NCBI RefSeq assembly: GCF_003668995.1
Contig: NZ_CP033068.1
Coordinates: forward strand, 4,464,001-4,528,000
DNA from: Flavobacterium sp. 140616W15
Lineage (GTDB): Bacteria; Bacteroidota; Bacteroidia; Flavobacteriales; Flavobacteriaceae
DNA length: 64,000 nucleotides
Direction of reading: 5' to 3'
In this document: positions 36,672-44,117 of the stretch, piece by piece
Numbering within the stretch: the first letter of the stretch is position 1
How the letters are laid out: the number at the start of each line of letters is the position of its first letter
Position numbers and translations under genes: made by a program
The notes under the pieces: model-generated
What the model was told of the DNA's origin: nothing
The model's database searches: none
What the model saw: the letters and a program-made list of their open reading frames with translations, nothing else

Positions 36672-37304
36672 TTAAGAATAATTAAGTGTAAAAAACATTA
36701 CTGTTGTTACCCATAATAATAAAGCAGGTACATAACTATAAGCTACAATTTTAAGTCCTTTGTCCATATTCGTATCAGTTTCTTTGCCAATGAAATAAGC
36801 AAGAATAAGCCAGTATGCCAACTCAAATAAATTAAGAGTTTGAAAAGGATAAATAAACCAAGTTTCTAATCCCCTATATCCAACTATATTTAGTGCTGAC
36901 AATGGGTAGAAATATTGAATATCTTCTAAATCGTAGTTGGTTTGAAAAAAATAAAACCAAATAATTTTAGTTGTGGCTACCAATAAAAATATAAACTCAG
37001 CTTTAATTACAATGTTCCATAAAGAGTTATACCCTACTTCTTTTTGAATGAAAAAATAAGTACCCACATACAATACTGTTGCAATTATACTTGTTTTGAT
37101 TACAATGTATATTGGAAAAAAAACATAAGAAATCCACTTCCATTTATTCTGAAGTTCGAAAAAATGATTCAATTGTTGAGTGGTAAGTTTTTCTGCTATT
37201 GTATTGTAAAGTAATTTATCAATGTCTAAAGCTATTTTTGTAATTTCAGAAATTAGAATTAATAGAATAGAAAATAATATACATTTTACAAGAGGACTCT
37301 TCAT
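36672..37304 (-). CDS. Multi-span membrane protein of the peptide-secretion locus
   Basis: A 210-residue integral membrane protein with about five predicted helices and no recognised domain. It has a soluble segment around residues 30-60 (KLTTQQLNHFFELQNKWKW). It is on the same strand and just upstream of the thioredoxin and exporter genes, so it is likely an accessory of export, maturation or immunity. A decayed copy of its 5' third is found at 38957-39070, a mark of the tandem duplication in this locus. Confidence 0.7.
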   Translation of the reverse strand: MKSPLVKCILFSILLILISEITKIALDIDKLLYNTIAEKLTTQQLNHFFELQNKWKWISYVFFPIYIVIKTSIIATVLYVGTYFFIQKEVGYNSLWNIVIKAEFIFLLVATTKIIWFYFFQTNYDLEDIQYFYPLSALNIVGYRGLETWFIYPFQTLNLFELAYWLILAYFIGKETDTNMDKGLKIVAYSYVPALLLWVTTVMFFTLNYS

Positions 37305-37449
37305 TGTTATTATAAATTTTAAAATAGCTAAAATGCTTCTAGTATGTAACAGAATATTAGAATTCTGGATGTTTTATCGCCAGAAGTCTCATCGGTAATT
37401 AATTATCAGATAAATAGATCTTAATATAATTAATTAAATAAGTATGAGG

Positions 37450-37602
37450 CTATGTTTTTTTGTCTTCTTCTTTAGATGATTTTTTGAATTCTTTTATCCC
37501 ATTTCCAATTCCTTTCATTAATTCAGGGATTTTTTTTCCGCCAAACAATAAAGTTATTGCAAAGATTATAAGTATTATTTCTGTAGTTCCTAATCTTCCC
37601 AT
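37450..37602 (-). CDS. TatA/E-like twin-arginine translocase subunit
   Basis: A 50-residue protein with the TatA pattern: a short hydrophobic N-terminal helix ([20 protein letters not shown]), the hinge [14 protein letters not shown], an amphipathic helix (NGIKEFKKS) and a charged tail. The ATG at 37602 gives the family-typical start MGRLG. TatA is normally a housekeeping gene placed elsewhere. Here it lies within an accessory peptide-secretion locus without tatC, so it may be an extra copy. No exported Tat substrate is visible nearby. Confidence 0.8.
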   Translation of the reverse strand: MGRLGTTEIILIIFAITLLFGGKKIPELMKGIGNGIKEFKKSSKEEDKKT

Positions 37603-37664
37603 AGGTTTTGTTTTAATAAAAGCGACCTTAAACAAAATTTGTTAAAAGGCTGCTTTTAAATTAA

Positions 37665-37751
37665 TTACTTATTAGTCCTTTTTTTATTAAATCGATATCC
37701 TAACTCAATTATTACAACTAGAAGAGATAAAATTAATACTGAATTATTCAT
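37665..37751 (-). CDS. 28-residue membrane peptide, paralogue A
   Basis: ATG 37751 to TAA 37665-37667. The product begins MNNSVLILSLLVVIIELGYR and ends in a basic tail FNKKRTNK: one hydrophobic helix and a positive C-terminus. A second frame of the same design lies about 100 bp away (37848-37937), which supports both. The role is unknown; immunity or small membrane regulators are possible. Confidence 0.4.
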   Translation of the reverse strand: MNNSVLILSLLVVIIELGYRFNKKRTNK

Positions 37752-37847
37752 AATATTTTTTATGAACCAAAATAAGATTAGCTTCCTAATAAAGGAATAA
37801 TTATTTTATTGTAGTAATGATAATAGGATTTCTTAAAAAGTTTCGAT

Positions 37848-37937
37848 TTACTTCTTTTTGTTTTTTCTCAAATGGTATTGGTGACTAACTCCAATAATTA
37901 TTATTAGTATTACAATAAATTTATAACCGTTATCCAT
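37848..37937 (-). CDS. 29-residue membrane peptide, paralogue B
   Basis: ATG 37937 to TAA 37848-37850. The product begins MDNGYKFIVILIIIIGVSHQ and ends YHLRKNKKK. It matches paralogue A in length, single hydrophobic helix and basic tail. It lies between that gene and the dead peptide cassette 2. Confidence 0.4.
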   Translation of the reverse strand: MDNGYKFIVILIIIIGVSHQYHLRKNKKK

Positions 37938-38034
37938 AATGCTTTTAAATTTTTAAAAGAACTACTGAATGAAATATAACATTCAGTAGTCTAATACTAG
38001 ATTGTTACTTATTTTTTATTTTAATGCTTTTAAC

Positions 38035-38188
38035 TAATATAAAAAACAAGCGGCGGTTACTAAACCTCCAACTAAGGGATTCATTCCTGCGCCAATTCCT
38101 GCAGCAAGACCTGACATTGCACAAGAATATTGTTTTGCAGTTAAGCCCCTTCTAATTTCTCCATTTGATTTAATTCTAATTTTTTCAT
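38035..38188 (-). pseudogene. Double-glycine leader peptide, cassette 2, frameshifted at the Gly-Gly codons
   Basis: The start at 38188 encodes MKKLELNQMEKLEG, then Ala and a stop. Adding one G to the G4 run (plus-strand C4 at 38146-38149) restores the second Gly. The frame then continues LTAKQYSCAMSGLAAGIGAG and on to LVTAACFLY before TAG at 38035. The mature part would be about 36 residues with two cysteines. The leader is the same as in cassette 3, the mature part is different. Its regulator at 38342 also carries a stop, so the whole cassette appears dead. Confidence 0.8.
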
Positions 38189-38229
38189 GATATGATAATT
38201 TAATGGTTAGTAATAATATATTGTATAAA

Positions 38230-38264
38230 CAAATATATGTCTGAAGTTTAGATAAATGTTATGC
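38230..38264 (-). promoter_or_regulatory. Promoter of peptide cassette 2
   Basis: Minus-strand -7 TATATTTG (38237-38230) and GCATAA (38264-38259) starting 27 bp upstream, shared with cassettes 1 and 3. Confidence 0.55.
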
Positions 38265-38313
38265 GTTAATTAACTATTTTAAACCTGATTTTGATTAAAT
38301 GTAATTTATTTCT

Positions 38314-38321
38314 TATGTTTG
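38314..38321 (+). promoter_or_regulatory. -7 element of the cassette 2 regulator
   Basis: TATGTTTG, exact TAnnTTTG, 20 bp before the regulator ATG, back to back with the peptide promoter. Confidence 0.55.
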
Positions 38322-38341
38322 TTGTTTTAAATTGTTAAATA

Positions 38342-38689
38342 ATGGATGCAACTGTAGGAAATAAGTTAAAAATTTTACGTAAAAGTAAGGGTATGTCGTA
38401 AGATCAAGTAGCAGATTATTTGCACTTATCGCAATCGGCTTATTCTAGGATGGAGAGAGGCGAGAGCAGTTCTCGGGCAAGTGATACTAATATAATATGT
38501 GAGCTCTTCAAGATAACCCCTGAAGAATTGGTGACAAATGATATACGACAAGATAAAGGAACTACTAATGATTTAAATGAAACACTTATTATAAATCAAT
38601 TGTCAGATAAAGTGATAGAACAATATGAAGCGCGAATTAAAGAGTTGAAAAAAACAATTAAAGATTTAAAAACAAAACGGAAACCATAA
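38342..38689 (+). pseudogene. XRE-family regulator, cassette 2, with a nonsense codon
   Basis: Paralogue of the regulators at 32120 and 40017. From ATG 38342 the frame reads 19 codons (NKLKILRKSKGMS), then TAA at 38399-38401 where the intact copies have CAA (Gln in SQEQVA). The same frame then continues to the normal end with the coiled coil LSDKVIEQYEARIKELKKTI. The stop lies in helix 2 of the helix-turn-helix, so the protein should be inactive. Restart at an internal ATG (38420) would lack half of the DNA-binding domain. A one-base substitution is unlikely to be a homopolymer error. Confidence 0.85.
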
Positions 38690-38690
38690 A

Positions 38691-38723
38691 ACAAAGGCTT
38701 CACTTTTTAAGTGAAGCCTTTGT
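38691..38723 (+). terminator. Terminator of the cassette 2 regulator
   Basis: A perfect 15-bp stem ACAAAGGCTTCACTT/AAGTGAAGCCTTTGT with a 3-nt loop. The copy after cassette 3 is degraded in the middle. Confidence 0.7.
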
Positions 38724-38763
38724 TATTTATTGTGAATTATGTAATTAACTTTTTTAAAGAAAA

Positions 38764-38955
38764 TTAATCGATGTCTTTTGTTACTACTTGCATGGTTTCA
38801 CGACTTACCTGCTTTAGTAAAACTACTTTGTTTTCTTCAACAGTTTCAGCAACTTTATCATCAAAATGACGAATAGTATATAGGGTAACTTCTCACTGAA
38901 ATCAACTTTGAATTTTTTCGAAAGGATAGCATTCAAATCATTGAAATTTTCAAAT
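38764..38955 (-). pseudogene. Duplicated 3' fragment of the aspartokinase gene
   Basis: This stretch is nearly identical to the last 64 codons of the aspartokinase gene (40441-40636), including its stop codon and the sequence after it. One base is missing relative to the parent (taacttctc here, taacattctc there), so it is also frameshifted. It has no start and ends abruptly at about 38955, where similarity jumps to the membrane-protein gene at 36672-37304. It is debris of a tandem duplication. Confidence 0.9.
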
Positions 38956-38956
38956 A

Positions 38957-39070
38957 TTGAGAGGTAAGTTTTCTGCTATTGAGTTGTAAAATAATTTATC
39001 AACGTAATGTTACTTTTGTGAACTCCCCAATTAGAACTAAAGTAATTGAAAGAATAAGAAAATTATAAAA
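38957..39070 (-). pseudogene. Duplicated 5' fragment of the multi-span membrane protein gene
   Basis: Sequence here (TTGAGAGGTAAG, then TTTCTGCTATTG, AATTTATCAA and ATTAGAACTAA in order) aligns with 37175-37290 inside the 210-residue membrane protein gene, with several mismatches and small gaps. It directly abuts the aspartokinase fragment, so 38955-38957 is the duplication joint. Confidence 0.75.
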
Positions 39071-39185
39071 AACGTTTAGGTATATTTATAAAATTGAGAA
39101 TAAAGGATACAAAAAATTAATAAGTATAATAAAAAGGAACCTCATTTAGATACTGTTTATGAAAGGGAGTTATTTCTCATCTACT

Positions 39186-39563
39186 TTAATTTTGATTTTT
39201 TGTTAGCCTTAAAAAAGTATTTTTACCTAGGGTTTGCCAATAAACGATTATTATTAATGGAATCTGTAAACCAAAAGCTAAATGAATATTAATTATATCT
39301 GCAATACGCAAAATACCACCTAAGAAAAATGAACAAAATATTAAAAGAAATAATCCATTTTGTATTTGACTAGTAATTCTTATTGCTTTTAGGTTATCTT
39401 CTGGTAGTATTTTTATAATATTAGAACTACACCAGCCAACTTTAACCTTAATTTCAAGTTCTTTTCCAATCTTAATTTCAATTTGTTTTTCTAACTCTTT
39501 GGGCTCAATATAATCATAAAAAACATCGTCAACGTATATTTTCAGTGCTCTAAAGTTTATCAT
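39186..39563 (-). CDS. Two-helix membrane protein of unknown function
   Basis: A 125-residue protein with a soluble, charged N-terminal half (about 1-65: two short repeats of Lys/Glu/Ile, ELEKQIEIKIGKELEIKVKV) and two hydrophobic helices (about 70-90 and 93-112). No family was recognised. It takes the place in duplicated unit 2 that the TatA gene and small peptides hold in unit 1, next to the intact peptide cassette 3. An immunity or accessory role is possible. Confidence 0.6.
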   Translation of the reverse strand: MINFRALKIYVDDVFYDYIEPKELEKQIEIKIGKELEIKVKVGWCSSNIIKILPEDNLKAIRITSQIQNGLFLLIFCSFFLGGILRIADIINIHLAFGLQIPLIIIVYWQTLGKNTFLRLTKNQN

Positions 39564-39665
39564 ATAATTGTTTTCTCTAATCAGGGATATTTTTTCATAA
39601 TTTATATGTTTAACAAAGTCAAAGTATTTGGTTTAACAAATATTTTGACTCAAAATGTATTTAAT

Positions 39666-39863
39666 TTAGCATGCTAACGAAACTCCATAAGCGACAGCTG
39701 CAAGCCCTAATGCAAACCCAGCTCCAGCTCCAGTCCACCAAGAAGCAGCTCCAAAAATTATAGACACACCACCTAATCCATCAGCGATTGATTTACAACT
39801 AGCATCAGCATGTTTTAATCCACCTTCTAGTTTCTCCATTTGATTTAATTCTAATTTTTTCAT
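39666..39863 (-). CDS. Double-glycine leader peptide, bacteriocin-like, cassette 3
   Basis: A 65-residue precursor with leader MKKLELNQMEKLEGG. The predicted 50-residue mature peptide is rich in Gly and Ala, with paired Trp (FGAASWWTGAGAGF). Its two cysteines are eight residues after the cut (DASCKS) and at the very last position (VSLAC). The leader differs from cassette 1 by two residues and from cassette 2 by none. It is divergent from an intact XRE regulator with 153 bp between the two starts. The exporter at 33826 is probably used in trans. Confidence 0.83.
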   Translation of the reverse strand: MKKLELNQMEKLEGGLKHADASCKSIADGLGGVSIIFGAASWWTGAGAGFALGLAAVAYGVSLAC

Positions 39864-39904
39864 AATATGATAATTTAATGGTTAGTAATAATATATTGTA
39901 TAAA

Positions 39905-39939
39905 CAAATATATGTCTGAATCTTAGATAAATCTTATGC
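39905..39939 (-). promoter_or_regulatory. Promoter of peptide cassette 3
   Basis: Minus-strand -7 TATATTTG (39912-39905) and GCATAA (39939-39934) starting 27 bp upstream. The 5' leader to the ATG is almost identical to cassette 2. Confidence 0.6.
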
Positions 39940-39988
39940 GTTAATTGACTATTTCAAACCTATTTCAAATTAAATATAGTTTATTTCT

Positions 39989-39996
39989 TATGTTTG
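39989..39996 (+). promoter_or_regulatory. -7 element of the cassette 3 regulator
   Basis: TATGTTTG, exact TAnnTTTG, 20 bp before the regulator ATG; divergent from the peptide promoter about 75 bp away, so one bound regulator could act on both. Confidence 0.6.
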
Positions 39997-40016
39997 TTAT
40001 TGCAAAAAGTTAAATT

Positions 40017-40364
40017 ATGAATGTAATTATAGGAAATAAGCTTAAAAAGTTGCGTAAAAGTAAGGATATGTCGCAAGAGCAAGTAGCAGATTATTTGCAC
40101 TTATCCCAATCGGCTTATGCTAGGATTGAGAGAGGAGAGAGTAGTTCTTGGGCAAGTTATGCTAATAAAATATGTGAGCTTTTCAAGATAACCCCTGAAG
40201 AATTGGTGACAAATGATATACGACAAGATGAAGAAACTACTAATGATTTAAATGAAACGCTTATTATAAATCAATTGTCGGATAAAGTCGTAGAACAATA
40301 TGAAGCGCGAATTAAAGAGTTGAAAAAAACAATTAAAGATTTAAAAAGAAAACGGAAACCATAA
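40017..40364 (+). CDS. XRE-family regulator, cassette 3
   Basis: A 115-residue intact regulator: XRE helix-turn-helix (about 1-62, NKLKKLRKSKDMSQEQVADY, LSQSAYARIERGESSSWASY) and C-terminal coiled coil (about 82-115, LSDKVVEQYEARIKELKKTI). Divergent from the cassette 3 peptide gene and closest to the broken copy at 38342. Divergence and shared upstream motifs suggest it controls the peptide promoter and its own. As the only full-length copy next to a peptide, it may regulate all remaining peptide genes. Confidence 0.88.
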   Translation: MNVIIGNKLKKLRKSKDMSQEQVADYLHLSQSAYARIERGESSSWASYANKICELFKITPEELVTNDIRQDEETTNDLNETLIINQLSDKVVEQYEARIKELKKTIKDLKRKRKP

Positions 40365-40400
40365 AATAAAGGCTTCACTTAAAAAAGAGAAGCCTTTATT
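40365..40400 (+). terminator. Terminator between XRE regulator and aspartokinase
   Basis: Arms AATAAAGGCTTC and GAAGCCTTTATT with an A-rich loop between convergent genes; may serve both. Confidence 0.6.
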
Positions 40401-40440
40401 ATTTATTGTGGAATTATGTAATTAACTTTTTTAAAGAAAA

Positions 40441-41700
40441 TTAATCGATGTCTTTTGTTACTACTTGCATGGTTTCACGACTCACCTGTTTTAGTAAAAC
40501 TACTTTGTTTTCTTCAACAGTTTCTGCTGCTTTATCATCAAAATGACGAATAGTATATAGGGTAACATTCTCACTGAAATCAACTTTGAATTTTTTCGAA
40601 AGGATAGCATTCAAATCATTGAAATTTTCAAATTTATCTTCTACACAAACAGAAAAACTAATCGCTGAGTTTTGAATTAAATTCACTTTTATTTTAAACT
40701 CATGGAATAAGGCAAAAATTTCACTGATATTTTCTTCCATAATAAAAGAAAAATCTATTGATGAAAGAGAAATTAGAAGTTGGTTTCTCTTTACAATGAA
40801 GCAAGGTAAGTAAGGTTCTAAATCAACACCCTTAGAAACGCTTGTTCCTTTTAATAATGGGTTGATAAAAGATTTTACATATAGTGGAATTTCTTTTTTT
40901 TGTAAAGGCTGTAATGTTTTTGGATGAATAACCGTTGCTCCGTAAAATGCCAATTCGATAGCCTCACGATATGAAATTTGATTAAGTAAACTTGCATTTT
41001 CAAAATAACGAGGGTCAGCATTCATCACTCCAGGAACGTCTTTCCAGATGGTAACACTTTCGGCATTTAAGCAATAAGCAAAAATTGCGGCAGTGTAGTC
41101 AGAACCTTCACGGCCCAAAGTTGTAGTGAAGTTGTTTTCATCGGCACCTAAGAAACCTTGAGTTATGTTCAGTATATTTCGCTTTACATTTTTACCAATA
41201 TTTTTTTGAGTTAATTCCCAATCTACTTCAGCATCTCTGTAAGTTGCGTTAGTTTTTATGAAGTTACGTACATCAATCCATTGGGTCTGAACGCCCATGA
41301 AATTCATGAAATGACTTAAAATAGTAGTCGAAATTAACTCCCCAAAACTTACAATTTGATCATAGACAAAGTTATAATTAGGAGATTTATTATGGGCAAG
41401 AAAATATTCTAATTCTGAAAAGAACGCATTTACAGCAGTAAAAACTTCATGCTTTTCATTTTCGAATAAATCCAGCAATATTTGGTTGTGGTATTTTTTT
41501 ACTTCTTGAACAGATGCATTTAACTCGCTTGATTTCTCAAAATAATTCTTTATTACAACTTCTAGAGCGTTTGTGGTTTTTCCCATAGCCGAAACCACAA
41601 GCAATACATCTTCGTAACCTACTTTTTGCAAAACGTCATATACGTTTTTAATTCCTTCAGCATCTTTCACTGAGGCACCACCAAATTTGAATACTCTCAT
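40441..41700 (-). CDS. lysC: Aspartokinase, monofunctional
   Basis: A 419-residue aspartate kinase, the first step of Lys, Thr, Met and diaminopimelate synthesis. The kinase domain begins with MRVFKFGGASVKD (nucleotide site), followed by FGELIST and the substrate loop TTLGREGSDYTAAIFA. A regulatory ACT region covers about 300-400 (QLLISLSSIDFSF). There is no fused homoserine dehydrogenase. A duplicated fragment of its 3' end lies 1.7 kb away at 38764-38955. The GNAT gene lies 31 bp upstream on the same strand. Confidence 0.9.
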   Translation of the reverse strand: MRVFKFGGASVKDAEGIKNVYDVLQKVGYEDVLLVVSAMGKTTNALEVVIKNYFEKSSELNASVQEVKKYHNQILLDLFENEKHEVFTAVNAFFSELEYFLAHNKSPNYNFVYDQIVSFGELISTTILSHFMNFMGVQTQWIDVRNFIKTNATYRDAEVDWELTQKNIGKNVKRNILNITQGFLGADENNFTTTLGREGSDYTAAIFAYCLNAESVTIWKDVPGVMNADPRYFENASLLNQISYREAIELAFYGATVIHPKTLQPLQKKEIPLYVKSFINPLLKGTSVSKGVDLEPYLPCFIVKRNQLLISLSSIDFSFIMEENISEIFALFHEFKIKVNLIQNSAISFSVCVEDKFENFNDLNAILSKKFKVDFSENVTLYTIRHFDDKAAETVEENKVVLLKQVSRETMQVVTKDID

Positions 41701-41731
41701 TATTTATTATTATATATTGTGTCTTAAATTT

Positions 41732-42205
41732 TTATTTTTTTTCTAAAAAAGTATCGATTCCAGTTTCATCCATTTGAACAACACGCCATTCTTCGAAGAC
41801 TTTGGCTCCAGAGTTTTCATAGAATTTAACTGCAGGAGTATTCCAATCTAGTACATTCCATTCGACTCTTCTTACTTTGTCTTTTTTTGCCTGCTCCATT
41901 ATTTTGGAATATAATGCCATTCCTAAACCAGATCCACGCATTTTGTCTTTAACAATTAAATCTTCTAAATGTATTGTTTTGCCTTTCCAGGTTGAAAATC
42001 GGTAATAGTATAAGGCAATTCCAACTATTTCGGCATCGACCTCGGCTACAAATACATGAAAAAGAGGATTTTCTCCAAAACCATCACGAACTAAATCGCT
42101 CTCTGTAACCAAAACTGCATCTGGTTCATTTTCGAATATGGCTAGTTCCTGAATTAAGCCTAAAACAGCTTTCATGTCATCAGGGTTTCCTTTTCTAATA
42201 TTCAT
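41732..42205 (-). CDS. GNAT acetyltransferase, SSAT-like
   Basis: A 157-residue N-acetyltransferase. The pattern of motifs (GFGENPLFHVFVAEV, IALYYYRFSTWKGKTIHLED, LIVKDKMRGSGLG, and WNTPAVKFYENSGAKV) follows the spermidine/spermine or diamine acetyltransferase subgroup. The acetyl-CoA loop is RGSGLG. The polyamine substrate is inferred from this likeness. It lies 31 bp before the aspartokinase gene and is probably co-transcribed. Confidence 0.83.
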   Translation of the reverse strand: MNIRKGNPDDMKAVLGLIQELAIFENEPDAVLVTESDLVRDGFGENPLFHVFVAEVDAEIVGIALYYYRFSTWKGKTIHLEDLIVKDKMRGSGLGMALYSKIMEQAKKDKVRRVEWNVLDWNTPAVKFYENSGAKVFEEWRVVQMDETGIDTFLEKK

Positions 42206-42381
42206 AAATTCTTATTATTAATGTATTTATATCTAAAATAATGGTTTTTTCGAACTTGATTGTTGCTTTTGATTAACAAATATACAATACGGACAAACTA
42301 ACTAAATAATTTTTAAATCAATTTCACAAAAAAGGCGATATTTGTGACTTCAAAAAAAAAAATCTACAACGATATAGTATA

Positions 42382-43392
42382 ATGGAAGAACGCAATAAAA
42401 CACTAGGAGAGTTTATTATTGAGAACCAAAAAGCATTTCAGTATTCGTCGGGAGAGCTTTCCCGAATTATCAACTCTATACGATTGGCGGCCAAAGTCGT
42501 TAATTATAAAGTAAACAAAGCTGGTTTAGTTGACATCGTTGGCGCAGCTGGAGAGCAAAACATACAAGGAGAAGATCAGCAAAAATTGGATGTGTATGCA
42601 AATGAAGTTTTTATTCAAACTTTAATCAATCGTGAGATTGTTTGCGGAATTGCTTCAGAAGAGAATGATGATTTTATTACTGTTCAGGGGAGTGATAACA
42701 GTCATAATAATAAATATGTGGTTTTGATGGATCCGCTTGATGGATCTTCTAATATTGATGTAAATGTTTCTGTGGGAACTATTTTTTCAGTTTACAGAAG
42801 AATTACACCAATAGGGACACCAGTTACACTTGAAGATTTTTTGCAACCAGGAGTTAATCAAGTTGCAGCAGGGTATGTAATTTACGGAACTTCAACAATG
42901 TTGGTTTACACAACTGGACATGGAGTAAATGGATTTACGTTAAATCCTGCAATTGGAACATTCTATTTGTCACATCCAAATATGAAATATTCAAAAGATG
43001 GAAAAATTTACTCTGTTAATGAAGGGAACTACGTTCATTTTCCACAAGGAGTAAAAGATTATATTAAGTATTGTCAACATGAAGAAGACGACAGGCCTTA
43101 TACTTCGAGATATATCGGAAGTTTAGTTTCTGATTTTCATCGAAACATGATTAAAGGAGGAATTTATTTGTACCCAACAAGTAGCAAAGCGCCAAAAGGA
43201 AAGCTTCGTTTATTGTACGAATGTAATCCGATGGCATTTATAGCAGAGCAAGCAGGAGGGAAAGCATCTGATGGTTTTAATAGAATTATGGAGGTTAATC
43301 CGACTGAATTACACCAACGTGTTCCATTCTTTTGTGGAAGCTACAATATGGTCGAAAAAGCAGAAGAGTTTATGCTTAAAGCAGCTAAGTAA
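42382..43392 (+). CDS. fbp: Fructose-1,6-bisphosphatase, class I
   Basis: A 336-residue gluconeogenic phosphatase. Metal- and substrate-site blocks are visible in order: [33 protein letters not shown] (class I signature), [11 protein letters not shown], and [20 protein letters not shown] with the catalytic Glu. Length and N-terminus are normal for the bacterial class I enzyme. A strong terminator follows. Confidence 0.94.
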   Translation: MEERNKTLGEFIIENQKAFQYSSGELSRIINSIRLAAKVVNYKVNKAGLVDIVGAAGEQNIQGEDQQKLDVYANEVFIQTLINREIVCGIASEENDDFITVQGSDNSHNNKYVVLMDPLDGSSNIDVNVSVGTIFSVYRRITPIGTPVTLEDFLQPGVNQVAAGYVIYGTSTMLVYTTGHGVNGFTLNPAIGTFYLSHPNMKYSKDGKIYSVNEGNYVHFPQGVKDYIKYCQHEEDDRPYTSRYIGSLVSDFHRNMIKGGIYLYPTSSKAPKGKLRLLYECNPMAFIAEQAGGKASDGFNRIMEVNPTELHQRVPFFCGSYNMVEKAEEFMLKAAK

Positions 43393-43398
43393 TAAAAA

Positions 43399-43435
43399 CA
43401 AAACCCGACTAGTTAATAGTCGGGTTTTGTTTTTT
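43399..43435 (+). terminator. fbp terminator
   Basis: Stem CAAAACCCGACTA/TAGTCGGGTTTTG with a 5-nt loop, then T6, 7 bp past the stop. Confidence 0.9.
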
Positions 43436-43493
43436 AATACCAGTCTCAGTTTTTAGTACCAGTTTTGGTACGGAACACCGTTACTGAATACTT

Positions 43494-43925
43494 TTATTTA
43501 TTCATATTCTGCATTTCGAAAGTAAAAGTATCTAAATCTACTTTTTTATCTACTAATGAAAGTGCTTTTGCAATGATGTAGTTTACGTTTCCAGGAGTAA
43601 ATCCTAGTGCTAATCCAAATCTTCTTAGCATAATTTCTTGACTGTCCCCCATTTGGTGATCTACGTGTACCATACGAGCCAAATCGTATAAACGCTCTAA
43701 ACGTTGAGAATACAAATAAGGTGCGTTTATTGGGTGTTTCATTGGGTCAGCAAGAATCTCTTTGTATTCTTCGTCTGAAATTTCTAATCGAGAAGCTAAC
43801 TTGTCTAAAAAGGCTTTTTCTTCTTGGTTTGTTTTTCCATCAGCAAGGGCTACGCGAACAATAGCCGAAAAGTGACCTTTATTTCTTAGTTTAAATTCGC
43901 TATCAAATAAATCTGAAAATGACAT
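43494..43925 (-). CDS. TerB-like protein
   Basis: A 143-residue helical protein of the TerB/tellurite-resistance-like fold, with the characteristic acidic motif VALADGKTNQEEKAFLDKLA and later MVHVDHQMGDSQEIML. TerB-like domains bind metal ions and are linked to stress responses. No other ter genes are nearby, so tellurite resistance is not implied. It stands alone. Confidence 0.75.
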   Translation of the reverse strand: MSFSDLFDSEFKLRNKGHFSAIVRVALADGKTNQEEKAFLDKLASRLEISDEEYKEILADPMKHPINAPYLYSQRLERLYDLARMVHVDHQMGDSQEIMLRRFGLALGFTPGNVNYIIAKALSLVDKKVDLDTFTFEMQNMNK

Positions 43926-44117
43926 AATTAATTGGTTTTTTGTATCACAAAGATAAATCTATTTTTAAATTATTAATTTTAATTTTTTATAATTTTTACA
44001 ATTCGAAAAACTGCAATTTTAACTTATTTTTATTTAATCATTTTGGAGTAGCAATCTACCATTTTCAAAATTAATCGTAAGTTTACAGACCCTTTATCAA
44101 TTAAAATTAAAATACTC

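Noticed and set aside
38420..38689. An apparently intact 89-residue regulator starting at an internal ATG.
   Set aside because: Comparison with the two intact paralogues shows this ATG is inside the helix-turn-helix region. The real start is at 38342, with a TAA between.
38764..38955. A separate small regulatory gene after the cassette 2 regulator.
   Set aside because: The sequence is nearly identical to the 3' end of the aspartokinase gene, carries a frameshift and has no start, so it is duplication debris.
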